Source: Zychaea mexicana | Taxonomy: Eukaryota; Mucoromycota; Mucoromycetes; Mucorales; Lichtheimiaceae | Length of the DNA stretch: 64,000 nt | NCBI RefSeq assembly: GCF_025766255.1 | Contig: NW_026516755.1 | Span: forward strand, 62,001 to 126,000 | Reading direction: 5' to 3' | In this document: piece by piece, positions 39,244-50,124 of the stretch | How the letters are laid out: every line of letters begins with the position of its first letter | Position numbering within the stretch: the first letter of the stretch is position 1 | Translations under genes and position numbers: made by a program | Notes under the pieces: generated by a model | What the model saw: the letters and a program-made list of their open reading frames with translations, nothing else | Told to the model about the DNA's origin: nothing | Databases searched by the model: none

Positions 39244-42200
39244 CTAAAATATCTACATGAATAGAAAGAATAAGAAGAGGTTGGATTAACAGTAATGTTC
39301 AGATATGATAGACACAAACCATATAACTTGACCTGTACTCACCCATTTTGCAGTTACTTCCTGCGCCCATCTGAATTTCTCAAGAAGCGTCTTGTTAAAG
39401 ACCTTTTGCACGGGCACATCATATTTCTTACTCCATGCAACGCTAATGCGAGGATCAATGTAGTTCATCTTGGACGTGCTCAAGGCAATTTCCTTGTTTT
39501 CTTCCTTATCTGTCGCCTGAATCTTCATTGCAGCAATACGTTGATCCATCTTTTCGATACCAGTGATGCAACGTTCCGCCGTCATCTTGCCCTTTGGCTC
39601 TGCCACTCCCTTTTTACGTTCCTTGGCCAGCCGCGCTTCCAGTTCATTCACTGCCTTTAGGCTTTCCTTCAGATGCGACGCCGGCAGCTCCTTTTCGCCC
39701 TCGGCCTTTAACTTTTCATTCTGCTTCTCAAATTTGGTCTTGGCCTTTTCACGTTCTTTGGCCATCAGCTCGGTCTCATGCTTGGCGATCCACTCGTCGT
39801 CCATGTCCGATTCGGGCTCATTGTACTCGGACTTCTTTTTGTACGAAGGCTCTAGCGCAAACAGCATATGGCGCAGTTTCATGCGTTGGTATTTCAGGGC
39901 GCGCGTTCGGTCGCCTAGGCGCTCCATCATCTGTCCATGTGATTTCGAGGCGCTTCGCTGATGGTTACATAGCACGGCCACATCGCGGTTGGCTCGGTTG
40001 AACGATAACATCTTGTCCGGCAGAGTGTCCTCCTTGCGCGTCAGCTTGTCCAGCTGCTGTTGGAATGTGTGCGATGCATTGTAGGTACGGAATACTTTGG
40101 CAGATAAGCCAGGCATGCACGAATTCAAATGTTTGTTCAGTCCTGTGGTCTAGAAAGCAAATCAAGGTGTCAATAGCAGTAGTCCTGTCATCATCCTGCC
40201 GGTTTTCCTATATTAATAAGAAAAAGGGGACTTACTGATAACCGGTCGAAAATCATGCTGCCAGGACCGACTTGCTTTTTGAAAAGCTTGATGTTTTTGA
40301 ACACTTGGGTTTCGACTTGGACCGAGTTTTGGTATCGAATGGAATCTTTACCCAAGAAATCGAAATGCAGGGTATTTGGTGCCTCTAGCTGAATATGCTC
40401 GTATCTCAGCGAACAGCAGCCCACAGTATCTGCTTCATCGTCGCCCTTTTCATTGCCAGCTCTAAGTGCAAGTCGGTCAATCAAGTACATGGCCGTGGCA
40501 CGCTGTCGCTTGGCCATCTCCTTATCATGGAGCTCTTTTGTATAGTCTTTACGGATTTGTTTTACGTATTTCTAGACAGCCACGTAAGATAAGTATACAC
40601 TGAGTTCCGTATGCATCTTTCCTTTTCCTCCTCCCTCCGCTCTTGCAGAACCTGCCGCATTGTTTACCTTGAGTTCTCGGGCCTTGTCGAACTTTTGCAT
40701 GTCGCTCTGACCCTTCCAGGCCGATGATTGGGCCAAAAACACATACTTGATCGTTCCATTAACGTTTTCCTTCCATGTGGCAAGCCAAGTGGCGGTTTGA
40801 TCGTGCACCACGTCGGCCCACTTGTGACCAGCTGGTGGCTTTGGTATCTTTGCATCTTCAGATAGATTGAGCGTAACTTGTTCTGGAGCCACGCGTTGCT
40901 GTATGGATGGTTGCTTATGTCAGTAGGCTAATTCCTTTTTTTTTGCAAGCTGGAATACATAGAAGGGGAAGAAGGAATAACAAGATTACCTTTAAAGTGC
41001 CGGTTTTTGGATGATCACCGCGACCACGGAACAATCCAGGCGGTTCGATTCTGAAATTTCCAACCTTCTCTTTCCGACCATCGACGTACGCGTAAAGAAA
41101 CTGTTCCTCGATTTTGTTCTTTTCCTCTTTGATTTTCTAGTTGAGAAGGGCAAAATCATGAAGCACATGTGGGTGAAGAGCGAGCGAAGGGGATCAAGAG
41201 CCTACGATTATCATAATTACTTACCAGCTTTTCTTCTTTGGTCATCTGCTTCTTTTTCTCTCTGTCTTTTTCAAACTTTTCCCAAATCGGTCGGAAGTCG
41301 CATCTGTCAAAGGAAGTGATCTTGGGGTTCTATCGCCATCATCAGCATTCTATCTCTTGTCTCCCCGTTCATTGAATTGAAAAAGAAACTTACTCGCGGT
41401 TCCTTCTTGAGCACGTCTTGCCAATCACGGAAGAAGTTCTTCTGGAAAGTAGGGTTTTTAGCATGGTCCGACTCCAACAATGCCGCAAAGAAACTGGCGA
41501 CCTCCTCTGCTTCTGGAGACAGCGTGATTGGCTTTCCGTCATACTTCATCTTGACACCATGCGGCTCATAGACAGGTGGGAACAAGACGCCGTTGTGCTG
41601 CAGTGTCGTCCATTTGATAGACCCGTCTGCCTCTTCGTCCTTGTCCCCACCTGCCGACGACGAGGCCTCCCACCATTTGTAGATGTCTTCATCTTCCTTT
41701 TTCTTCTCTTCCTTCTTCACCTTGGCTTTCTTCGCGGAGGAAGAAGAAGAAGAAGAAGCAGTGGTAGGCTCTGCTTTGACTTTGACTTTGCCACGTTTCG
41801 CAAGGGGTTTTGCATCCTCTTCGTCGTCTGAGATTGGTGCTCGTGAACGTTTGAGTGTCGCTGCAACAGGTGCAGGTGCAGGAGAGCCATTCTCTTTCTT
41901 GACCTGGGAAACAAGCACATTAGTATCCACTAACGACCAGTGTTTTTATAGTCTCATTTTCTTTGTTTTCACCTTTTTAAGAAAAAGCTTTTTGCGCTTT
42001 CTGGACTATTGGGCACATGCAAATAATGAAATCAATATCATATACGTATTATGCACGCAGTATGAGTGTATGTGTGTGCGGGGCGGGGGGAAGGGGTGAT
42101 AAGTAACGGCTTTTTTTTCTAAAAAACCTTACCAGAGGTATGTTATCGTCGTCTTCGTCACTTTCAGCCTTGACGACGGCAGTAGCACTCCGCTTCGCGT

Positions 42201-42539
42201 TGTTGCTTGATCGCATTGACAATGGAACATCGTCGTCGTCGCTGTCGACCTCTTCCGTTTTTACCATAGTGGAAGTCCGTGCATTGGCTGGATCAGGCGT
42301 GTCTTCACTCATGGGAAGCGGTGCTGGCGAGCCATAATGCACTGGAGCTACATTAATTGAGTAGGAAGAGAAGGAGTGTGTGGAGAAGGGGGTGGAACAT
42401 TTACTTGGTTATTTCTGTTTCTCATCGATGAAGGTCTCATTGAAAGTAATAAAATGTACTTTGTTTTCCACATACAGGCACTCGTTTTAATTTGCACGGC
42501 ACGCTTTGCTAGAGGGAGATCATCCTCTGAGTCAGACAT
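39244..42539 (-). CDS. TOP1: DNA topoisomerase I (type IB)
   Basis: Nuclear enzyme that relaxes supercoils through a 3'-phosphotyrosine link. Starts [15 protein letters not shown] at 42539. A charged, disordered N-terminal domain over several exons (42340-41700) is rich in Asp/Glu/Lys and Ser. The core follows: [50 protein letters not shown], the [16 protein letters not shown] segment, and [20 protein letters not shown] with the active-site arginine. The linker is Lys/Glu-rich coiled coil (39900-39600). The C-terminal block [20 protein letters not shown] carries the catalytic tyrosine, then [18 protein letters not shown] final 9-nt exon (39252-39244, ATA TTT TAG) completes the protein as WIF. 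The gene is convergent with the Zn2Cys6 gene (138 bp between stops). Confidence 0.95.
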
Positions 42540-42940
42540 GGTGAATTAAGGAAAGGGCTAAAAAATGTTAACTCGTGTTTTGTTGGGAGGGAGGGAAAAG
42601 CTGGGTTGGTTGGAGAAAATAGAACGGCGAAGAGGGAGATGAGCCCTTTTCTTCTTTGCTCCGCTATTTATTTCTTCCGCTGCCACGTCGTTGAAGTAAG
42701 CCCAGCAGCATTGATAGATTGATTGATTGCTCACCCAAAAATCGTTTGCTCCCATCATTTCAACGTCTTTCCGTATTTTTAAGACAACATATTAGGCCAC
42801 ATTGAGCCAATATCACACTAGAGAGTGACAAGTGCTGCGCTTTTGTCCATCCCTAGTCACCGAATATAAGATAAAGAATTTGGCTCGCATGCAACACGGA
42901 AGCCTTCATACAAGAGAGAATGCTTATGTACATGTGTGCT
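42540..42940. other. Intergenic, TOP1 promoter region
   Basis: About 400 bp upstream of TOP1 (minus) and of the PhyH remnant (plus). No open frame with a family motif is seen. There is not enough room here for the missing N-terminal half of PhyH (see next feature). Confidence 0.5.
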
Positions 42941-42949
42941 GTGCATGTG

Positions 42950-43760
42950 TGCTCTCTGTGTGCTGTGAGTTGTACGTATAAGCTTCCAGGTGGTGGAGGT
43001 AAAATTGCAAGAGAACAATCACAAGGTTGACGTATCATAACGATTAAATATCATACTATATATTATGTTTGATCATCATATTATGGCAAATAGGTTTTCC
43101 AGCACATCAAGACGCTCCTGCATTCGTTCAGTTTGGCCAGTCATCCCATATGACGGTAATGTTTACCATCGATCCTACCACAAGTGAGAACGGCTGCTTG
43201 GAAGTAGTTCCGGGGTCACACAAGAATGAATATGAGCGAGGAATTTTACCGCAAGAAAAACATGATGGGTCAATCTCAACAGATTGGTGCAACAAGCAAG
43301 GGTGGAAGTCTGTCTACTGCAGACCTGTAAGTAACAAGTATCCTGTTGATATCATAAAAAAATCATCTCTGGCATAAGTATGACACATACACTCTTTTTT
43401 TTCCCGTATGTTATTTTGCAGGGGTCGGTCCTGATTTTTGGCGCTTATTTGGCTCATCGTTCTGGGGACAACAATACCAGCAACTCGAGAATCGCTGTGT
43501 ATCTCACTTATAATGCTGCTCGAGAGGGTGATATGCGTGACCACTACTATGCAGAAAAGCGAAAGTTGTTCCCGCCATCTTATGAGCGTGAGGAGGGCAA
43601 GGATTACAGTAAGTGGCACACTTTTACGTCTCTATGTTAACTTAAATCTATTTTAGTTTAAAATTAGCACGTTTGCTTACACTTACTGTTGCTGTCTGTT
43701 GTTTACTTTTTAGGTGAAGGTGCTGTCATTTACAACCTCGCTACTCCCATTAAATCATGA
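42950..43760 (+). pseudogene. 5'-truncated phytanoyl-CoA dioxygenase (PhyH) family gene
   Basis: Member of the Fe(II)/2-oxoglutarate PhyH family. Four consecutive exon-like segments are visible: a piece ending YKLPGGGG at about 43001, then 43094-43326, 43422-43608 and 43714-43760. They encode FPAHQDAPAFVQFGQSSHMT (with the HxD iron ligands), CLEVVPGSHKNEYERG, GSVLIFGAYLAHRSGDNNTS (distal histidine) and the end IYNLATPIKS. Phases agree at all three joins, so introns are retained and this is not a processed copy. The N-terminal half of about 100-130 residues expected in the family has no counterpart between here and TOP1. The sequence before YKLPGG is not PhyH-like and is low complexity (TGTG-rich). 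Called a truncated, probably non-functional copy; an upstream exon at distance is not possible without crossing TOP1. Confidence 0.6.
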
Positions 43761-44807
43761 AAAGCTGCGCATCATAGTTTCTTTTCAATTACAGTAGTAT
43801 CAGCTCATTTTGCTTATGACATTTTAATGATATAAGTACTTCAACCTTTCTTCTCCTATATATACTACTACTACATAACTATACTTTGTTCCATGATGTT
43901 AAAATTATTTGCCGTGCATACAATCAATCCTCCGCAAAGGTCAACCTTGGTAAAGCAAACCGTCAATAAGAGTTCTTTTTCATTTGTCTATACCAACATG
44001 ATCGTATGTCAATGCAGATAAAATATCCAGTGATTGGTAATAGCAGATGCAGTTAATTATATGTACAAGCTTTTTATGAGTTGTATCAGATATGTAGTAT
44101 TGTATATAACAGATATTGATAAAAACATGATGCAGTAAACAATGTCTCTATTGTATATATATTTTCAGCTTATTGCTTTCACCACGTGAGTGTAAGTTTA
44201 AGAAATGCGTGTCTTTTACAAAGCTGCGGCTACCGAAGCGTATATTCCCACTTACTGCAAACAATCGTGTCTGTTTCCCGTAAAGCTTTCTTGATAATTT
44301 TCCCTGACAGCCGGTTGCTGTTTGGCCATAAGATACTCGTAGTGCACATCATTTTTTTTTTGCTCCGGAAGTAACTGAAAAGTTGCAAAATCAATGGATA
44401 CTTACAATGAAAAGGTATATGCTAGGCATATATAGGTACTTCTTCGTGCAAATTGTCCCACAATCTCTCCCATCTCAGTTAAACTTGAAGAGTACCAATA
44501 CAGATGTGAAAAGAGCCTATCTCTCCATGCTCTATGTTACAAAATATTTGTGATCCTTTGGAGCATGCGTTCGTGTTGGCGATCATATAGAATCAGTACA
44601 TACCTGCAGCACCAAAAACAGACGATATTAATTACCGAGTATTTCAACATGTAGAACTTCATCTACTCCAACAGCAACAGCAACAATAGCTGCATGTTTA
44701 ACCACGAGTGGAATGAAACTTGAGGGTGGGTTGAAAATGAATAGTCAAACTTATGAACAACGGTTGGCATTTGTGGAAGAAGTAACTCGTGTGTAGCCGT
44801 GTGTTTT
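43761..44807. other. Intergenic, AT-rich, no gene recognised
   Basis: About 1 kb between the PhyH remnant and the tandem arrays. Short open frames only, with no family motif and no strong repeat. Confidence 0.5.
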
Positions 44808-45160
44808 GTCGAAGAATACAAAGTTTGATAAATAAAGTTAAAGAAGAACAACGCGAGATAAAATATATTTATATCAATTGTCGAAGAGTACAAAGTTTGA
44901 TAAATCATTACATGAAAGTCAAAGAAGAGCGCGAGATTAGATATATGATATCAATTGTCGAAGAGTACAAAGTTTGATAAATCATTACATGAAAGTCAAA
45001 GAAGAGCGCGAGATTAGATATATGACATCAATCGTTGAAAAGTACAAAGTTTGATAAATGAAGTCAAAGAAGAAGAGCGCGAGATTACATATACGATATC
45101 AATTGTCGAAGAGTACAAAGTTTAACAGATTTTTACATGAAAGTCAAAGAAGAACGCGAG
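44808..45160. repeat. Tandem array A, 71-77 bp unit, about 4.7 copies
   Basis: Units begin with GTCGAAGARTACAAAGTTTG at 44808, 44880, 44957, 45034 (as GTTGAAAAG) and 45105. Each continues with ATAAAT, a variable middle, then GTCAAAGAAGA.CGCGAGAT and a TATCAATT end. Spacing is 72, 77, 77 and 71 bp. The last unit runs directly into array B. Each unit contains in-frame stops in the best frame, so it is probably non-coding minisatellite DNA. Confidence 0.9.
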
Positions 45161-45171
45161 ATAAAAAAAAA

Positions 45172-45570
45172 GTGCCCTCAACAAGCAGTTTGCATGGCCT
45201 GAAGGCTACACAAAAAGATGAAGAGTGCAAGAAAAAGAAGAGTCTGTGTGTGAAGGGAAGGGGGAAAAACGCGAGGTAAAAAGAGTGCCCTCAACAAGCA
45301 GTTTGCATGGCCTGAAGGCTAAACAAAAAGATGGAGAGTGCAAGAAAAAGAAGAGTCTGTGTGTGAAGAGAAGGAGGAAAAACTCAGTAAAAAAAGTGCC
45401 CTCAACAAGCAGTTTGCATGGCCTGAAGGCTAAACAAAAAGATGGAGAGTGCAAGAAAAAGAAGAGTCTGTGTGTGAAGAGAAGGAGGAAAAACTCAGTA
45501 AAAAAAGTGCCCTTAACAAGCAGTTTGCATGACCTGAAGGCCACACAAAAAGCATGAAGAGTGCAAGAAA
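45172..45570. repeat. Tandem array B, about 111-bp unit, 3.6 copies
   Basis: Units start with GTGCCCTCAACAAGCAGTTT at 45172, 45285, 45396 and 45507 (the last with CCCTTAAC). Spacing is 113, 111 and 111 bp. Because 111 is a multiple of three, long open frames occur on both strands; the plus-strand frame gives a lysine-rich unit of 37 residues with conserved Cys. I treat these frames as by-products of the repeat, not genes. The unit ends in a motif like the CGCGAGATAAAA of array A. Confidence 0.9.
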
Positions 45571-45725
45571 AAGGGTCTATGTGTCCCAAATCATTTGGCT
45601 TTTTAAGTCAATCAACCACGAACCCAAGCCATCCTTGGTACCAACGAGCGGGGAGCCATGGCTACACATAGTTTCGAGAGTCAAGTGCAAGCAATCGGTT
45701 GAATACTGCTTGTGCGTGGGGAGAA

Positions 45726-45812
45726 ACTTAGAGGGAAGAGGGAAGGGAGAGGGAAGAGGGAAGGGAGAGGGAAGAGGGAAGAGGGAAGGGAGAGGGAAGG
45801 AGAAGGAAAAAG
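45726..45812. repeat. Purine minisatellite (GGGAAGA.GGGAAGGGAGA)
   Basis: Repeated GAGGGAAGAGGGAAGG blocks of 6-18 bp, entirely purine on the plus strand. A mirror-type polypurine tract such as this could form a triplex structure (inference from composition only). Confidence 0.85.
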
Positions 45813-45923
45813 AGTTGACTCTCAAAATACCCAAATAAACGGCGTTTGCTGAAAAGTCGGATGCTGTTGTCAATTGCTGAAGCTCGGATGCGTGGAGTCG
45901 ATTGCCGAGTGTCGATCAGGGTT

Positions 45924-46055
45924 AGACCAGGACCAACGGAGGCAAAACCAGGACCAACGGGAACAAGACCAAGACCAACGGAGGCAAGACCAGGACCAAC
46001 GGAAGAGCCAGAGCCAAAGGAAGAGCCAAGGGAAAGACCAGGAGCAACCAAGGGA
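45924..46055. repeat. 21-bp minisatellite, about six copies
   Basis: The units ACCAGGACCAACGGAGGCAA, ACCAGGACCAACGGGAACAA, ACCAAGACCAACGGAGGCAA and ACCAGGACCAACGGAAGAGC (each with one further base) follow each other, then degrade into AGAGCCAAAGGAAGAGCC. In one plus frame this encodes a seven-residue PGPTEAK-like repeat. No start or gene context supports translation. Confidence 0.88.
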
Positions 46056-46529
46056 GTGAAAGAAAAAGAAAAAAGGAAAAAGAAAGTGGCTTGAAAAAAA
46101 TGGGCGTATTTACATCTTTTGAACTCAAACCCCTGTCTTAAAAAAACACGTCACTGGCCTTTGATTCGTCGCTTAAAATAATGTGAGAAAGCAAAAGGGT
46201 GAGGGAAGAAAAAACATGTGCAGGAAAAGACATAGTCAAGCGGTCAAGCGGTCAAGAAGAGGGCGTGTGTGATCTGCGTGTAATGGTTTGCTCTACGAAG
46301 TATGTTTCACCGTATCATGCAGGGCGTGTCCCGACGGTGTCGCCGCTTGTTTTCAAATAAGAAGGTACGTGCACACACAGGGTTTCAGCAACACCGCCCC
46401 TGAGTAAAAGTGTCAGAAATGGTTGAATTGTGAAGTGGCATTGTAACAAGAAGCTCACATAAGAAAAAGGCATACTGTATATATATGTGTGTGTGTGCGT
46501 TGCGTTGCACTAGATGAAATGAACTTACT
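46056..46529. other. Intergenic spacer
   Basis: Between the minisatellites and the SNF2 remnant. Purine-rich on the plus strand to about 46260. A short (GT)n run occurs near 46480. No gene seen. Confidence 0.5.
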
Positions 46530-47930
46530 CTTGATCGCTTTCCATTCAACTTCAAGCCGTGGACCAGCTCCTCCAACTTTTCCAAACTAAGCTTATCGAG
46601 CCTCGACTTGTCGCCTTCAGCTAGAGTATCAACGCACAGTTCCCTAAAATTTCATATGTGACATTCGTAATGCTCTATTAGCAGTACGTCTCATACTTCC
46701 CGTAACGTAAAGAAATTGAAATAACTTGTTCCCGACGTTGAAGCTTCAAAATCGTGTCTCCGGCCGTTTGGCTTATAAGATAACGGTGCACTTCAACGGG
46801 TTTGTTTGCCCTTGTTGATGGGCACGGTCTTTCGCTTGGTCTTCGACAGCCGGATTTCCACCAAATGTTCATTGGTTATGAGGATATATACAACAGGAGA
46901 AGAGAGAGAGAGAGAGAGAGAGAAAGAGCACAAAGATCATTTTATGGTTAATGAAGCAATCTCTCAAATACACATCCAATGTATAGCAACCACTTACAAT
47001 CACGTGGTTGGCCGATGTGAGCTAAAGCATGATTTTTAGAGAAAAGGTTGTTAGTATAGTACAATCTATAATGTGCTGATAACAGTATTCTAATACGTTA
47101 CGTTTAGGCCGAGTGCACTGGCTTTCATAAAAATTAGGAAAACTTTGAATTCGGGTAGGTATCAAACTAGCTAATACCTTGATATATTAGTGCCACGGGC
47201 ATTTGCCCGTCGAGGCGCACAAAGTCAAAGCCATGATGCATCAAAGGCTCCTCGATAAGGTCCAAGAACGATATAAGCTGTGAGAAAATGATTATTTGGT
47301 CTTTGTTTTGCGACGATCGACGGATTTTTTCAACCATCTTGTTAATTTCGGCACGCATAGGAAGAAATTCAACACGCGTTGTTTCTTCTAATGTTTGCTC
47401 GCCGAAAAACTCCTCCTAGAGAACAGTTGCATGGACCTTGAGGAATAACTCAAGAGATACTACATACTTTGTCAAACATAAAAACTTCGCCACATTCAGG
47501 ACGCTTATGTTCTTCAGTCGCGTTCTACTTGCTACCAAAAAGATTCAAATACATAGTCTGTTTACACAAAGTGGTATAAGCGTGAATCTATGAGTATAAT
47601 ATATATTCTTTGTTTGCCGAGATATCTGCTTTTTTCCCGCGATATGCTTAAAACTTACCATGGAGACATTCAAGTACAACGCCGGGTTATTCAGCTTTAC
47701 CCATACATAGTATGCACTATCAATATACTATGCGCCAAACGTTAGTATGTAATACGTTTAATGCAACAAGTGTACGCCTGTAGCACACAATACGGTGAAA
47801 ACCACATTGATCTTGTCGCAACATTTTTACAGCATCGCGCGGGACGGAGCGAGCTAGAGCCAAATCCTCATACTCTTCCCACTTAATCAAGCCTTCGTCA
47901 TAGTCCTTGGTGGTCAATCGCGGGTGTAAG
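46530..47930 (-). pseudogene. Truncated, frameshifted SNF2-family DNA-dependent ATPase
   Basis: Remnant of the C-terminal helicase lobe of a Rad5/Rad16/HLTF-like SNF2 protein. From 5' to 3' on the minus strand: CGEVFMFDK then EEFFGEQTLEE (47520-47390), MRAEINKMVEKI and DQIIIFSQLISFLDLIEEPL (47358-47230), FDFVRLDGQMP (47215-47185), FMKASALGLNVT (about 47130-47095), ANHVI (about 47005), then the WWNP and PAVEDQAKDRAHQQGQTN region (46865-46800), then PVEVHRYLISQTAGDTILKL. The last two blocks lie in different frames: the WWNP motif is broken by one extra base, and a compensating one-base loss sits between GQTN and PVEVHRY. The arginine finger region reads HQQG in place of HRIGQ. The N-terminal DEAH lobe is missing upstream. 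Introns with GT-AG borders remain, so it is a decayed gene, not a retrocopy. A sequence at 47917-47820 (TTKDYDEGLIKWEEYEDLAL) may be its upstream part. Confidence 0.75.
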
Positions 47931-49268
47931 CGAGCACGTCTAAGCTTCGTTTAAAAGTGCAGGTATCTATGATGTATACGGCCTTCGTTAGTGATTGAAG
48001 CAGCTTCCACCATGACATTTAAATACTCCAGTTACTTGTATACTTATGCATGATTATGGCATCTTTAACTTTTTGTCTTCGCTAATGATACCATCCTCTT
48101 TGGCCACTGTTCATCTATTCGGAGAGTCATAGAATCTCGATCGCCGGTTGAAAATTCAAATTGTGACATGTGAACAGTCTTGGGTGGTCATGGGATAGAT
48201 AGAACCGACTTATTGCGACGAAGCGCAATGAACTCTAACAGAGTCTGTATCTTTGGTAGTGCTAAAAACCAACACTCTACTATAAGCGAAATGTTTTTCC
48301 ACCTCAATAGGAGGGGCTACTAGGGCACTCATTATATGCACCGTGTGGCCACCTTTTGACATAGAGAAGAATGTGGCAAGTTGTTAGCAGTAGCGTCATC
48401 AACTGCTGCAGATGGATTATTTAGGCCTGCTATGGTGCTGATACAACTCAATTGCTATATATTCAAGTTGCGTGTGCAGATATCTAAAGCATTTGCTAAT
48501 CGCACTTGGTTGCATATCGGTTGAGATAGGTACATTGACATTGTGTTAAACGGTAGGATGCTCGTTCGTGGCAGAAGATCTTTGAAAGGCAGCCGAACTG
48601 TGAAATCACTAAGCAGAAGGAAGAGGTAGACGAGTGCTTTTGGTTTTTGTCACATAGTTTTGCTAGCAGATGCATTTCTTATATTCATGTGGTGGTTTGT
48701 TGATAAGAGAAAAAGTCCAATAGGGATGGAAACAAGAAGTAGACACTCTTATCGACAATGAAGAAGGTTCATTATTGGCTTGAATAGCATGTCATCAACG
48801 CCCGGAAACAGTGGTCCTTGTCATTGGTTTTTTTCTTGGTGGAGAGCAACAAGGATGAACAGCGAGCTACGATATGACGTTGCTCATAATGCAAAAGTAT
48901 GTGTGTAGATCCATCCATATCCAAAACCCCGCAATGGAGAAACAAAAATATACACCTCTGTTTCTGAAAGCACTGAGATATACCCACTGTCTGCAGTCCC
49001 TCACGATACCTCGCAAACAACCATGATTCTGTGATAAACCCCAGGTTTTCCACGACTTCCACAACTTCTTTCAGCCTCCATTTAATATGTAAAATTGAAC
49101 TGTATTTCTTTTTTCTTTGTGTGGCGGGGGTGGTGGATGGTTACTAGTATATATAAGCGGGAATTGACATTTTGGATGTTACACAAGAGGAAACGAATAT
49201 ACCTCGAAATCGGGGGTGAGAACAAGCGATAAAAATTATACACACAGAAATCTCAATGGATTTGTTGT
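47931..49268. other. Intergenic, one weak open frame, no gene recognised
   Basis: About 1.3 kb. A minus-strand frame (49062-48772) of 96 codons starts MEVVENLGFITESWLFARYR and has a moderately protein-like composition but no motif I know; it could be a further decayed fragment. A G-rich run and a TATATAA-like box appear near 49125-49160. Confidence 0.4.
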
Positions 49269-49923
49269 TTAGCTGCCTCGGTAGGTGGTGTAAGAGTAAG
49301 GGCTGATCAACAAGGGAATGTGGTAGTGCTGCTCAGGATTTTCGAGCTCAAAGACAATCTGTATACAGCAAAAGCAACATGTGTGTTAGCCTCTTTATCA
49401 TATCCCTGTTGCCTTATTCATATGGGACGCTTACCTGAACGTAAGGATAGAAGCACTTTTCGCCCAAGCGCTCAAAGAAAGCCTTGGTCTCAAAAGTGAC
49501 ACGGTAGATGCCCTTCTCAGCCTTGTAATCACCAGGCAAGAGGTCAGGGCAGCGACCATCGTCGTTGGTTTGACTGTGCATACATAAATTCAGAGTAGCC
49601 CGTGTAAGTTGTAAGGATGATCGTAATGTGTATGATATAAGGATAATGATATGGTGATGAGAGTAACGTACGCTGTAGACAAGGTAGTGAAGACACCAGC
49701 TTCATTGACCTTTTCGATCTTTACGTCAACATGCTGACCAGGCTTGCCAACTGAAGCGACAAGGACGTGGCAGGTGATAGGGCTCTTTTTAGCGGTCGAC
49801 ATGGGCTGTGTATCATTTGCATTCATTAACATCTGTCTGCGTGTCGTAATATATGCCAAGGACGTGTGTAGATTTTACCTGCAAGTGATCTTTGACGGCA
49901 GTGAGACGAGAAGAGGCACTCAT
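49269..49923 (-). CDS. 5-hydroxyisourate hydrolase (transthyretin-like), peroxisomal PTS2
   Basis: Second step of urate breakdown: hydrolyses 5-hydroxyisourate made by urate oxidase to OHCU. Exons: 49923-49879, 49805-49672, 49573-49435, 49358-49269, giving 135 aa. Exon 1 encodes MSASSRLTAVKDHLQ; RLTAVKDHL fits the PTS2 pattern R-L-x5-H-L, and the catalytic domain starts in exon 2. Motifs: ITCHVLVASVGKPGQHV with the catalytic histidine, QTNDDGRCPDLL with the arginine, FYPYVQIVFELENPEQHYHI with the second histidine, and the C-terminal signature SPYSYTTYRGS. The YRGS end distinguishes HIU hydrolase from transthyretin hormone carriers. The targeting exon is separated by an intron from the enzyme exons. 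Confidence 0.96.
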
Positions 49924-50124
49924 GTATATTGGGGAAATAGAAAAGAATCCGAGAAACAAAGTGCGGAATGGGTCCCGCTTTTATATATTTGCATTTCTTA
50001 AATGTGACCGCACAGCTCATTTTTAGGCTCCAGCTATCCTTTTCGTCCCCGTCTGATTAGTCCAAGCGCGTCTACTAAGAAAGCAGGTTTCCTGAACCCG
50101 GCACAAAACGTATTAGCACACGAC
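49924..50124. promoter_or_regulatory. Divergent promoter region, HIU hydrolase / GRASP
   Basis: Only 201 bp separate the two ATGs, so the two genes share a promoter region. TTATATATT is present at about 49980, upstream of the hydrolase start. Confidence 0.45.
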
